Below are positions 39,252-48,059 of a stretch of DNA of 64,000 bases, piece after piece (the first letter of the stretch is position 1; every line of letters starts with the position of its first letter). Source of the stretch: Tannerella sp. Lineage in GTDB: Bacteria; Bacteroidota; Bacteroidia; Bacteroidales; Tannerellaceae. The notes under the pieces were generated by a model, which saw only the letters and a list, made by a program, of their open reading frames with translations, had not been told where the DNA came from and made no database searches. The position numbers and the translations under genes were made by a program. The stretch is from assembly GCA_031285565.1 (NCBI GenBank), contig JAITVY010000044.1:62001-126000 (forward strand), read 5' to 3'.

Positions 39252-40076
39252 ATGAAAACAAAAGCATTTTTATTAGCTTCGCTGGCATGTGCCATATTCG
39301 CATGTTACAGCTGTAATGATGACGACAACAACTATCAACCGGATGATATCGTTTTAAGGACTTTTGAAACCAAGTATCCGGATGCATCGAGAATCGAATG
39401 GGAAAATAAAGCAGGTTATAAAGTCGCTGATTTCCGTCTTGACTCCTACGAAACCGAAGCCTGGTTCCAAAACGATGGAAGCTGGTTGTTAACAGAAACC
39501 GATATCCCGTATAACAACCTGCCACAGGTTGTAAAAACCAGCTTCGAAGCCGGCACCTATGCTTCATGGCGGATTGACGACGTAGACAAACTTGAACGCC
39601 CCGATGTAGAAACAGTTTTCGTAATTGAAGTTGAATCCGGTAACCAGGAAATCGACCTTTACTATTCCGAAGATGGTACCTTGATAAAAGAAATCAATGA
39701 TGAGGGAAATAATATATACGAACCGATCCCTGTCATAGAGTCAATTATCGAAGATATCAACAAGAAATATCCTAATGCTAAAATCCTCGATATCGACAAT
39801 GAAAATTCACATCTCGAATTTGATATTTTGCACGACAGTACGAAAAAAGAAGTTGTATATTCAAATAACGAATGGATATATACAAAATGGGAAGTACGTC
39901 AATCACAGGTGCCGGAGGTTGTAATGACAGCACTGAAGAATAGCCAGTATAATAATTACAGAATCGATGACATCGACATATACGAAAAAGCAGACGGATT
40001 ATTTTATGTCTTTGAATTAGAATCAGGAAATCAGGAAATCAAACTGACAATCAAATCTGACGGTACAATTAGTTAA
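39252..40076 (+). CDS. PepSY-like lipoprotein with two tandem repeats
   Basis: 274 residues, lipobox YSC (Cys21) followed by NDDDNNYQPDD, an acidic surface-export-like stretch. The chain repeats the PepSY-like unit: a FETKYPDASRIEWENKAGYK block, VVKTSFEAGTYASWRIDDVD, then a second half with INKKYPNAKILDIDNEN and VVMTALKNSQYNNYRIDDID. IDDVD/IDDID with SGNQEI recurs about 140 residues apart, showing internal duplication. Function unknown. It ends the two-component operon at a clear terminator. Confidence 0.85.
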   Translation: MKTKAFLLASLACAIFACYSCNDDDNNYQPDDIVLRTFETKYPDASRIEWENKAGYKVADFRLDSYETEAWFQNDGSWLLTETDIPYNNLPQVVKTSFEAGTYASWRIDDVDKLERPDVETVFVIEVESGNQEIDLYYSEDGTLIKEINDEGNNIYEPIPVIESIIEDINKKYPNAKILDIDNENSHLEFDILHDSTKKEVVYSNNEWIYTKWEVRQSQVPEVVMTALKNSQYNNYRIDDIDIYEKADGLFYVFELESGNQEIKLTIKSDGTIS

Positions 40077-40104
40077 GAATCTGTTTAAACAAACCCTTCA
40101 AAGA

Positions 40105-40140
40105 ATAAACGCCTTTTTTATGTAAAGGCGTTTATTTTTT
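40105..40140 (+). terminator. Rho-independent terminator of the two-component/PepSY operon
   Basis: A perfect 12-bp stem (ATAAACGCCTTT at 40105-40116, AAAGGCGTTTAT at 40124-40135) with a 7-nt loop, directly followed by a T-run. Confidence 0.9.
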
Positions 40141-40261
40141 ATTGCTGTCGTCTTATTCAAAACCATGTTCTACTGTGAATTTATATTAAAAACAAAACCA
40201 TTTTCAACCACTGATCTCTTTTTGATTACTTTTAGTTACTTTTGCATTTTCAATTATATTA

Positions 40262-40325
40262 GTCGTTTTGGCTATGGCCGATTTTCAATTGGCTATAGCC
40301 GATTTCCGATTGCTGCTAAGCAGCG
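40262..40325. repeat. GGCYATAG intergenic repeat, copy 2 (with internal duplication)
   Basis: Two units, GGCTATGGCCGATTTTC and GGCTATAGCCGATTTCCG, lie head to tail, followed by the palindrome GCTGCTAAGCAGC. The same GGC-TATGGCCGATTT core occurs inverted at 35963-35992. Confidence 0.55.
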
Positions 40326-40411
40326 AATGATATTTCCGGCAGTGGCACATAATCAAAGCTAGCTTTGCTTCTGCTCACCTGCTTAACGAAAACATTGATT
40401 TAAAATAGCAT

Positions 40412-42055
40412 ATGAAAAATCAGCAGCATTTTTACTCTAATCAATATGTCCATCTTGGGATAATCATGATTGTATCTGTCTTTTCATTTTTCATCAACAA
40501 TCAAATTATTCCGGCAGACCTAATGGAATCCAGAAACTTAGCCACTGCACAGGAAATGGTTAAGTATGGAAATTATTTGCTTCCGACAATGAATGGCGAA
40601 CCAAGGCTGGAAAAACCTCCATTGCCAACTTGGATTGCCGCTGCTATTGAACACGTTGCACCTCATAACCTGGTTATTCAACGATATGCTGCGGGAATCG
40701 CCGCTACTTTACTGGTAATCTTCCTCTACCTGTTCGTATCACGACTTACGCGGAATAACCGGACGGGATTGATAGCATCCCTTATTCTGGCGACCTCTTT
40801 TAACATTATATTAATGGGTCGAACGGCAACATGGGATATTTACACACATTGCTTCATGTTAGGCGCCATTTACTTTATAACAATTGCCTTCGAAGAAAAA
40901 GGCGCCCAATGGAAATATTTCCTGTTAACGGGCCTTTTTACAGGGTTATCATTTTTAAGTAAAGGACCGGTTTCATTATATGCATTGTTCCTGCCGTTTC
41001 TCATCAGCTATATAATCGTATATCGCCCTTCCCTAAAAGAAAAAAAAGCGGCGCTTGCAGGCATGATACTTCTGGCTGTTATAGTCTCATGCTGGTGGTA
41101 TGGATATACCTATCTCTTTCATCAGGATTTTGCAGTAGACATTGCAGAGAAAGAATCATCCTCATGGTTAAATCACAATGTACGCCCCTTATATTATTAT
41201 TGGAAATTTGCAGCCGAAGCTGGTATCTGGGCGCTATTCTGGATTACAGCCATTGTTTACTTTTTCATGAACAAACAAACAATCTATCAAAAAGAATATA
41301 AATTCGCTTTTATCTGGTTTTTAAGCTCTCTCATACTCTTATCAATCATCCCGGAGAAAAAAACACGCTACCTCCTCCCCTTACTGGTTCCGGGTGCGAT
41401 GCTTATGGGCTTTTATATATACCAGATGATCATTGGAATAAAAACAAAAAGTGAAAAGATACTTTTCCGGATCAACGCAATCATCATCAGTATTATTCTC
41501 ATTGCGTTACCCATCGCCTTATATATCCTATTCTATAAAGAAAATCAGCTATCCCTGGCTATATTGATTATCGCCACTATATGTAGTTGGAGTTTATGCG
41601 GATTCATACTATGGTCCATATTCGGAAAAAAAGGGATCCTTGTTACAAACGTTTTCAGTGCGATTATTCTTACTATGATGATGGTCACGGGTATCTGTCT
41701 TATACCTATCGGTAGTATGTTCATAAATGAGCAAAGACACAGCATCAGGCTCGTAACTGAAAATGATAAAGCACAGGGACTTCCGTTATATCATGATAAA
41801 GATGAATTCCTACGCATGGAATTGGTCTACGAAGTAAGCCAACGGATCAATGCGCTCGATTTATCAGACGAAGCAGCCATCCGTAAAGCAACACCTTTCG
41901 TACTGATAAGTGGTGAATCTGCCGATAGTATAATGGCAAATAAGAATGTGACAGTCGAATATATTGACACATACGATAATAACTGGAGAAAGCCTGATCA
42001 TAAAAGACACAATGATGAATTGGTCAGACAGGCTGCAATTATCCGGGCGAAATAA
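40412..42055 (+). CDS. ArnT-like (GT83/PMT-type) membrane glycosyltransferase
   Basis: 547 residues, about eleven to twelve hydrophobic helices. The first loop has DLMESRNLATAQEM and LEKPPLPTW, the signature of ArnT/PMT-type GT-C enzymes, which move a sugar from a polyprenyl-phosphate donor onto an acceptor on the outer face of the inner membrane. In the true ArnT the acceptor is lipid A; here it may be lipid A, a protein or another glycan. It is followed after 8 nt by a GT2 enzyme able to make such a lipid-linked donor. Confidence 0.85.
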   Translation: MKNQQHFYSNQYVHLGIIMIVSVFSFFINNQIIPADLMESRNLATAQEMVKYGNYLLPTMNGEPRLEKPPLPTWIAAAIEHVAPHNLVIQRYAAGIAATLLVIFLYLFVSRLTRNNRTGLIASLILATSFNIILMGRTATWDIYTHCFMLGAIYFITIAFEEKGAQWKYFLLTGLFTGLSFLSKGPVSLYALFLPFLISYIIVYRPSLKEKKAALAGMILLAVIVSCWWYGYTYLFHQDFAVDIAEKESSSWLNHNVRPLYYYWKFAAEAGIWALFWITAIVYFFMNKQTIYQKEYKFAFIWFLSSLILLSIIPEKKTRYLLPLLVPGAMLMGFYIYQMIIGIKTKSEKILFRINAIIISIILIALPIALYILFYKENQLSLAILIIATICSWSLCGFILWSIFGKKGILVTNVFSAIILTMMMVTGICLIPIGSMFINEQRHSIRLVTENDKAQGLPLYHDKDEFLRMELVYEVSQRINALDLSDEAAIRKATPFVLISGESADSIMANKNVTVEYIDTYDNNWRKPDHKRHNDELVRQAAIIRAK

Positions 42056-42063
42056 TAAAATAA

Positions 42064-42795
42064 ATGAATCAGACAAGCAAATATCAGTTTTGTATTATAG
42101 TTCCTGTTTATAATGAAGAAGATAATATGGAACGATTGGCCAAAGAACTTTCGGACTATATTGAAAATGCATCCGTCAAAACCTGTGTCCTGTTTGTAAA
42201 TGATGGTTCAAAAGATCAAAGCCAACAGAAAATAGAAGAAGTCTGTCAACACTATCCACACCTGTATTACATAAATTTTGTGGAGAATTGTGGCCTTAGT
42301 GCTGCCATTAAAGCAGGTATCGATATGGCTGCGTCATCCTATATAGGATATATTGACGCCGATTTACAAACCTCGCCGTTTGATTTTGAATTATTACTTC
42401 CCTTTCGTGACGAATATGCAATAGTTACTGGTATCCGGGCAGGACGAAAAGACTCATTAGGAAAAAAAATGTCTTCCAAAATCGCCAACAATTTCCGCCG
42501 GATGATGACACATGACGGTATTGAAGATACAGGTTGCCCCCTAAAAATCATAAAAAGCGATTATGCCAAACGTGTTCCGTTTTTTACCGGGATGCACCGT
42601 TTTTTACCGGCGCTCATATTGTTGCAACATGGAAAAGTAAAACAAGTGCCGGTCCGCCATTTCGAACGAATTGCAGGTACATCCAAATTCCACCTGTGGA
42701 ATCGTTTAGTAAGCCCTTTTATGGATTGCTTTGCGTATCGTTGGATGAAGAAACGATATATCAATTATTCAATTAAAAACAGTAATATAAACTAG
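42064..42795 (+). CDS. GT2 glycosyltransferase (polyprenyl-phosphate sugar synthase type)
   Basis: 243 residues, soluble GT-A fold. It starts with IIVPVYNEEDNMERL; LFVNDGSKDQS binds the nucleotide sugar and DADLQTSPFDF gives the metal-binding Asp residues. It resembles dolichyl/undecaprenyl-phosphate mannose or glucose synthases but lacks the C-terminal membrane helices. It probably charges a polyprenyl phosphate for the ArnT-like enzyme upstream (8-nt gap). Confidence 0.86.
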   Translation: MNQTSKYQFCIIVPVYNEEDNMERLAKELSDYIENASVKTCVLFVNDGSKDQSQQKIEEVCQHYPHLYYINFVENCGLSAAIKAGIDMAASSYIGYIDADLQTSPFDFELLLPFRDEYAIVTGIRAGRKDSLGKKMSSKIANNFRRMMTHDGIEDTGCPLKIIKSDYAKRVPFFTGMHRFLPALILLQHGKVKQVPVRHFERIAGTSKFHLWNRLVSPFMDCFAYRWMKKRYINYSIKNSNIN

Positions 42796-42807
42796 ACATT
42801 CTACATT

Positions 42808-43425
42808 GTGGAAGATTTTTGGCTCTATGTTTTAGGCTTTAGTGCACAAGCATTATTTTCGGCCCGTATGTTTGTTCAGTGGATCATATCAGAAAGATCT
42901 AAAAAGGTCGTATCCCCTCTTCTTTACTGGCAGTTAAGCCTAATCGCTTCTTTTCTTTTCTTCATTTATGGTTGGTTAAGAGCTGATTTCGCCATCATCC
43001 TGGGACAAGTATTCTCATATTACATCTATATCTGGAATCTGAATGCACAAAATAACTGGAAAAAAGTGCATGTAATCATACGCTATATCATTTTGTTTAC
43101 TCCGCTTATTGTTATCATTTTGTTACTAACCAATGGACGGGGAAATCTGGAACGTCTATGGACCGAAATGCCTTTAGCTTTACTTATTTTCGGATCTATC
43201 GGACAAGTCATTTTCACATTCCGCTTTATTTATCAATGGTGGTATTCACGGAGAATGGGAGAATCATTACTCCCTATAGGATTTTGGGTTTTAAGCCTGA
43301 TAGGTTCGTCATGCATCGTATTGTATGGCATTTACCGGAAAGACCCGGTATTAATTATCGGTCAGAGCGCTGGATTTTTCACCTACATCCGCAATTTATT
43401 TTTAGCAAATAAGAAACCGGTATGA
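42808..43425 (+). CDS. Tandem LAB_N (lipid-A-disaccharide synthase N-terminal domain-like) membrane protein
   Basis: 205 residues read from a GTG start, 12 nt after the GT2 gene; no in-frame ATG fits better. About six helices in two similar halves: FSAQALFSARMFVQWIISER with VSPLLYWQLSLIASFLFFIY, and FGSIGQVIFTFRFIYQWWYS with LLPIGFWVLSLIGSSCIVLY. Each half matches the LAB_N domain, otherwise found fused to LpxB. The standalone protein probably helps lipid-linked sugar transfer or flipping together with the neighbouring transferases. Confidence 0.83.
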   Translation: MEDFWLYVLGFSAQALFSARMFVQWIISERSKKVVSPLLYWQLSLIASFLFFIYGWLRADFAIILGQVFSYYIYIWNLNAQNNWKKVHVIIRYIILFTPLIVIILLLTNGRGNLERLWTEMPLALLIFGSIGQVIFTFRFIYQWWYSRRMGESLLPIGFWVLSLIGSSCIVLYGIYRKDPVLIIGQSAGFFTYIRNLFLANKKPV

Positions 43426-43449
43426 ACAAAACATGTAAACTAATGGTTA

Positions 43450-43477
43450 GTTGTTAATGATTAGTGATTAATTAATC
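43450..43477. repeat. Short intergenic repeat (TAGTGATTAATTAATC), copy 1
   Basis: TTAATGATTAGTGATTAATT, then AATCGTTCA. It shares TAGTGATTAATTAATC and TTCA with 63633-63654. It precedes the epimerase gene. Confidence 0.5.
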
Positions 43478-43497
43478 GTTCATAAATAAACAATCGC

Positions 43498-44520
43498 ATG
43501 AAAATATTAATAACAGGTAGCGCCGGATTTATAGGGTTTCATCTTGTAGAGAAACTGGTCAAAACTGCAAACGTTGATATTGTCGGTATCGATAACATCA
43601 ATGATTATTATGATGTAAATCTAAAATATGCACGCTTACAACAAACCGGTATCCGCAAAGAAGATATTCATCCGGATAAACCTGTACAAAGTATACTTTA
43701 CCCAAACTACACATTCTGTCAGGCAGATATATCCGATTATTCCATTCTATATACCATTTTTGAAAAGAATCAATTCGATATCGTCATTAATATGGCAGCG
43801 CAGGCAGGCGTGCGGTATTCCATCGAACATCCGGCGACCTATATACAATCCAATGTCGTAGGCTTTACAAATATACTGGAATGTTGCCGCCATTTTCATA
43901 TCAAACATCTGATATATGCATCCAGTTCTTCGGTGTATGGTGTAAACAACCAGGTCCCGTTTTCCGAAGACGACAATACCGACTATCCGGTCAGTTTATA
44001 TGCCGCCACAAAGAAAAGCAATGAATTGCTCGCGCATGCATACAGCCACCTGTTCCAATTACCGGCAACCGGAGTCCGCCTTTTTACAGTTTACGGACCA
44101 TGGGGAAGACCTGATATGGCGCCAATGTTGTTTGCCGAAGCAATCACAGCCAACCAACCTATTAAAGTATTTAACCATGGGGAAATGTCACGCGACTTTA
44201 CCTATGTCAATGATATTGCAAACGGCATTATCAGTTTGATTGAACAAGCTCCGGATCAACAAACCACACATCCTTTTTTCCAGATCTTTAATATAGGACA
44301 TTCGGAACCGGTCGAACTAATGCAGTTCATTTCGACACTCGAAAATTGTATCGGCCGGAAAGCCAACCTCGAAATGTACCCCATGCAACCCGGAGATGTA
44401 CCTGTTACATATGCCGATACCGGCAAATTAAAACAGAAAATCAATTACAAGCCGCAAACATCTGTAGAAGACGGCGTTTCCGAATTTATCAAGTGGTTTA
44501 AATTATGGAAAAACACCTGA
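43498..44520 (+). CDS. NAD-dependent sugar-nucleotide epimerase (UDP-glucuronate 4-epimerase type)
   Basis: 340 residues, extended SDR. GSAGFIGFHL binds NAD; SSSSVYG gives the catalytic Ser and YAATKKSNE the Tyr-x3-Lys pair. The NINDYYDVNLKYARLQQ segment after the first strand is characteristic of UDP-glucuronate 4-epimerases (CapI/GAE type). It would supply galacturonate-type sugars for capsule or lipid-linked glycans. It is 72 nt after the LAB_N gene and may be a separate unit. It converges on the GH76 gene. Confidence 0.87.
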   Translation: MKILITGSAGFIGFHLVEKLVKTANVDIVGIDNINDYYDVNLKYARLQQTGIRKEDIHPDKPVQSILYPNYTFCQADISDYSILYTIFEKNQFDIVINMAAQAGVRYSIEHPATYIQSNVVGFTNILECCRHFHIKHLIYASSSSVYGVNNQVPFSEDDNTDYPVSLYAATKKSNELLAHAYSHLFQLPATGVRLFTVYGPWGRPDMAPMLFAEAITANQPIKVFNHGEMSRDFTYVNDIANGIISLIEQAPDQQTTHPFFQIFNIGHSEPVELMQFISTLENCIGRKANLEMYPMQPGDVPVTYADTGKLKQKINYKPQTSVEDGVSEFIKWFKLWKNT

Positions 44521-44532
44521 AATTCCCTACAG

Positions 44533-45720
44533 TTATTTAGGCAAAGGTTTAAGTATACACATGGCTTCCATCAGCATACAACCCGAAAGGTGTGGGGTAA
44601 GACCTACACCTTTAGTAGATGTAGGAGCCGACCACCATTTACCGCCATACAGCATACTTTCTTTATTTATTCCATTTTCAACCATCACAGTAGCACAATG
44701 GGTGATGTAAGTATGGAATTTTCTACGTGAGATATCGTTTAAGTCAGGATCATTGATCAACCTGACAAAATAACGAAAGAATATTCCGTGAAATAAACCG
44801 CCATCGCCGGAAGTGGCATCACTTAACACGCCATTGTTTCCCGACATGTGATCAATGACATAATCAGCAGCATTCACAGCGTCTTCCAGATATTGTTTGT
44901 CACCCGTAATCTTGTACAGTTCGTGAGCCGCACCGATAAATGTTCCCTGATTGTATGTATAAACGTCAGGACTAATTTTTCCTTTCGCATTTATATTGTC
45001 GCATACTTTTCCGGTTTTGGCATCATACAAATACTCTCTTAACCATGAGTAAATCTTGACCGCTTCCTGAAGATAGGCTTCTTTAGGTTTCTTGCCCGGG
45101 TCAATAATTTCGTCGTACATCGTATAGATACGTGCCGCAATAATAGCCGCCGGTCCGTTGGAACATGCATTCTTTGATTTATTAACATCGGTTTTCCAGG
45201 TAATACCTCCCTTCCACGGTTCTTCGTTTTCTGGTCCCCAGGTTGACCAAATCCAGTCATTGTACATTTGCTTTGCTTTCCGGAAATACTCTTCACGCTG
45301 CGTTGTTTCATACATCCGCAATTGGGCAAGAACCATCCATTCCATATCATCTACAAAATCATTCCACCAGGGATCGATCTCCTTTCCTGAAAAATTATAT
45401 TTCGGAGCACCTTTCCACCAAAGCGGATAGAAGTTGAGGTATTGCTTTTGAGATGTCCGTTTATAGGCATCCACAATTACATCCATAGCATGTGCCTGCG
45501 GCCAGTAGTGACCAGTAGTCATATTGGCCAGGTCACTTTCATAATTGAAGTAATAACGGTCAGTATATCCTTCAAAATTAGCCCCCCAAAAATGTTTGAT
45601 CAGGGCTTGTACCATCCCGTCAGCTATTTCATCCCAATTTGTGCTTTTTTTGTCTGCAGCACCCGTTTGCACAGGAAAGCAAAAACCAACCACAAGTATA
45701 AATAATAAGATATTTTTCAT
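44533..45720 (-). CDS. GH76 alpha-1,6-mannanase, periplasmic
   Basis: 395 residues with a cleavable signal (MKNILLFILVVGFCFPVQTGA) and no lipobox, so soluble in the periplasm. (alpha/alpha)6-barrel family GH76: HYWPQAHAMDVIVDAYKRT, the catalytic pair Asp124-Asp125 in FVDDMEWM, and GGITWKTD...NACSNGPAA. GH76 enzymes cut alpha-1,6-mannan backbones. In known yeast-mannan PULs a surface GH76 makes large fragments and a periplasmic one shortens them; this fits the second role. It is the last gene of the mannan PUL, separated from GH92 by a strong hairpin. Confidence 0.9.
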   Translation of the reverse strand: MKNILLFILVVGFCFPVQTGAADKKSTNWDEIADGMVQALIKHFWGANFEGYTDRYYFNYESDLANMTTGHYWPQAHAMDVIVDAYKRTSQKQYLNFYPLWWKGAPKYNFSGKEIDPWWNDFVDDMEWMVLAQLRMYETTQREEYFRKAKQMYNDWIWSTWGPENEEPWKGGITWKTDVNKSKNACSNGPAAIIAARIYTMYDEIIDPGKKPKEAYLQEAVKIYSWLREYLYDAKTGKVCDNINAKGKISPDVYTYNQGTFIGAAHELYKITGDKQYLEDAVNAADYVIDHMSGNNGVLSDATSGDGGLFHGIFFRYFVRLINDPDLNDISRRKFHTYITHCATVMVENGINKESMLYGGKWWSAPTSTKGVGLTPHLSGCMLMEAMCILKPLPK

Positions 45721-45760
45721 TTTATATTATATGAGTAAAACTTATAAAAGATCTAAGTAA

Positions 45761-45794
45761 GTTTCCTTTTAATAGCGGGCTATTAAAAGGAAAC
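45761..45794 (-). other. Perfect 15-bp hairpin between GH92 and GH76
   Basis: GTTTCCTTTTAATAG (45761-45775) and CTATTAAAAGGAAAC (45780-45794) with a 4-nt loop CGGG. On the minus strand no clean T-run follows, so attenuation, RNA processing or stabilisation is as likely as termination. Confidence 0.78.
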
Positions 45795-45865
45795 AATAAC
45801 AAAAATCCATCAAAAAATAATTCTAAAAGTATTCACGAAAAAATTCCTAACAGCTACTAAGGAAG

Positions 45866-48013
45866 TTATTGCGTATAAATAACCAGTTCTTTACCATCTT
45901 TCAACAAACCGTGTGAGATAAACCATCCATCCACTTTTTTGCCATCGTATGTAATATCCGTAATCTTCGATCCCTTACCTTCTTTTGTGATAGAGAATGT
46001 TGTTCCACCCAAGTTGAATTTCACCTGATCAAAGAGGGGCACAGATATGAGGTATTCGGGATCAGCAGGTGAATAAGTATATAAACCGATCGCATTGAAT
46101 ACGTACCAGGCTGACATTTCTCCCGCATCGTCCATCCCTGAATAAGCCAACTTATCAGCTCCCATATCGTAATAATGGTTCATAATACTATCCAGTATGC
46201 ATTGCGACTTTTCTTGTTTGCCGATAAAGTAATACGTATACGGTACACTGTGATCCGGTTGGTTACCATGACAGTAATTACCTATAAAACCGGTCATATT
46301 ATGAGCTTCATACCCTCGCCAGGGTTCTGTGAATAAAGAATCCAGCTTCGCCTCAACTGCTTCATGGTTGGGATACAAAGCAATCATGCCTTCCGGGTCA
46401 TGAGGTGCAAAGAATAAAGATTGCCAGCCATTAGCTTCGCGATACATATATTGATAATACGGAAAATAAGGATCGAAATCTTCTATCCAGCTTCCATCAT
46501 CAATTTTTCCACGCCAAAATCCGGTACCCGGATCGAAAAGGTTTTTATAATTCGAAGTGCGACTCATCAACATTTCATAATTTGCCATATCACCCAGTTG
46601 TTTAGCAATCAGCGCTGTGGCATAATCATCATAAGCATATTCAACAGTTTTAGTAACAGCGCCTTTATATTCATCCTGCGTCGGAACATCCGTTGTATCT
46701 TTTTCGGCAATCCAACCTCTTTCCATATATTCATCCAAGTACGGGCGGCCTTCACGTCCGGGCACAGTGGCATTTTTCAACAAAAGATTATATGCGCGTT
46801 GCAGATCGAAATTCGTTAACCCGCGCAAATAGCTACCGGCTACAAATACCGAAGCATGGTCTCCGTGAAAGAAAGTCGGCATATAGCCCCCCCTTTTTTC
46901 ACCTTTATCCGTGATCGATTTAATCACATCCGTGGTTACATCTGGCGATATCATACCCAGCAATACCAGTTTATTTCGATAATCATCCCAAAAAGAAGGA
47001 TCGGTATAATAGCGGAATCCTTCATTCACTACTTCTCCCCGGGCATCCGTGAAATCACCATTTATATCGCTACGCAATACCGGCCAGAGGAACGATCGAT
47101 ACAGGCAGGAATAGAATATGCCTTTTTCACGTTCAGTACCTCCGGTTACCTCTATTTTTGTCAGCAACTCTTCCCATGTACCGTCTGCTTCTTTGCATAC
47201 CTGGGCGAAACTCTTATCCAGCATTTCTTTTTCCAGATTCATTTTTGCATTCTCTATGCTCACAAAAGAAAATCCGATTTTAAGTTCCAAAGGTTCTTTT
47301 CCTTTACTGTCCGAAAAGTTTACCACAGAAATCTCATGCTTATCGTCTTTAACTTGCTCTATATCTGCAATCCTGTAATTAGATACAGCATAGAAGTGCA
47401 TATTTTCTCCTATATCCTGATAACCGGAAAATGTATAATCGTCAACTTTCTGTATTTTCCAATCCCTTACCTCGTTATTGGTACGTGTCATATCAGCTAC
47501 CAGCCTCTTCTCTGCATCCTGGGGAAATGTGTATTTGTGGAACCCACAACGAAGCGTTGAAGTCAATTCCGCATTGATACCATATCTTTTCAAAAACACC
47601 TGATAATACCCGGGATGAGCCGATTCATCATCATGACTGTAGCCTGAACGATAGTCACTGGCAGAAATATCTCCTGTAACCGGCAGCAACGGAATATGAA
47701 GCAAATTCCAGTGCCCTTTATTTGAATGACTGAAACCATAAATCACTGTATCTTCATATTGATAGCCCGCCCCGCTCCTGAATTGAGTTACAGGACTCAA
47801 CTGAACCATTGCGTTTGGCAATGAAGAACCCGGAAAAACTTCGCCTCCCCAGGTACGTTCTTTGATCTTCCGTACATATCCCAGATCTTCAGGTTCCCAG
47901 AGGGTCGCTGTTCCTAAAAAAGGATTTACATAATCGGTTAACTGTTTCTCCGGCTGGCTGCATCCGGCAATCAAGACGGACAGGATGAAAAAGAGATAAT
48001 AATGTTTTTTCAT
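45866..48013 (-). CDS. GH92 exo-alpha-mannosidase lipoprotein
   Basis: 715 residues, start set at 48013 for the lipoprotein signal (MKKHYYLFF...LIAGC, Cys18; not followed by acids, so probably periplasmic face). GH92 is a calcium-dependent inverting alpha-mannosidase family: beta-sandwich N-domain with VNPFLGT and GEVFPGSSLPNAMVQLSP, then a helical catalytic domain. By motif alignment the general acid is Glu526 (REANGWQ, family EGNAWQ) and the base Asp628/629 (MDDAGEMSAW). The usual GNEP motif reads GNQP here (Gln585). It should trim mannose side chains; linkage unknown. It overlaps the mannan PUL between two GH76 genes. Confidence 0.9.
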   Translation of the reverse strand: MKKHYYLFFILSVLIAGCSQPEKQLTDYVNPFLGTATLWEPEDLGYVRKIKERTWGGEVFPGSSLPNAMVQLSPVTQFRSGAGYQYEDTVIYGFSHSNKGHWNLLHIPLLPVTGDISASDYRSGYSHDDESAHPGYYQVFLKRYGINAELTSTLRCGFHKYTFPQDAEKRLVADMTRTNNEVRDWKIQKVDDYTFSGYQDIGENMHFYAVSNYRIADIEQVKDDKHEISVVNFSDSKGKEPLELKIGFSFVSIENAKMNLEKEMLDKSFAQVCKEADGTWEELLTKIEVTGGTEREKGIFYSCLYRSFLWPVLRSDINGDFTDARGEVVNEGFRYYTDPSFWDDYRNKLVLLGMISPDVTTDVIKSITDKGEKRGGYMPTFFHGDHASVFVAGSYLRGLTNFDLQRAYNLLLKNATVPGREGRPYLDEYMERGWIAEKDTTDVPTQDEYKGAVTKTVEYAYDDYATALIAKQLGDMANYEMLMSRTSNYKNLFDPGTGFWRGKIDDGSWIEDFDPYFPYYQYMYREANGWQSLFFAPHDPEGMIALYPNHEAVEAKLDSLFTEPWRGYEAHNMTGFIGNYCHGNQPDHSVPYTYYFIGKQEKSQCILDSIMNHYYDMGADKLAYSGMDDAGEMSAWYVFNAIGLYTYSPADPEYLISVPLFDQVKFNLGGTTFSITKEGKGSKITDITYDGKKVDGWFISHGLLKDGKELVIYTQ

Positions 48014-48059
48014 ATGATAATAATTAATTTTTAATACTAAGGTCACATGGAACTCACAA
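48014..48059 (-). promoter_or_regulatory. Conserved leader, copy B (before GH92)
   Basis: On the minus strand, starting at the stop codon of the upstream GH76 gene: TGTGAGTTCCATGTGACC, TTAGTATTAAAAATTAATT, then ATTATC and ATATG. It differs at two of about 45 positions from copy C. Confidence 0.75.

Larger units (their letters stand above)
40077..40411. other. 335-nt gap: terminator, repeats and a candidate promoter
   Basis: Holds the terminator at 40105-40140, a TACTTTTG -7 candidate at 40237-40244, the GGCTATAGCC repeat with small palindromes at 40262-40380 (GCTGCTAAGCAGC; AAAGCTAGCTTT), and no open frame worth calling. Confidence 0.6.

Noticed and set aside
46259..46261. GNQP in GH92 as loss of the general acid (mannosyl-phosphate hydrolase type)
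   Set aside because: Spacing to the MDDAG base block shows this is not the acid position; the acid Glu appears to be kept in REANGWQ (Glu526). I only report it as a motif change.
46856..47560. 234-codon plus-strand frame inside GH92
   Set aside because: It is fully opposite the catalytic domain of GH92, with no promoter or recognisable protein pattern.
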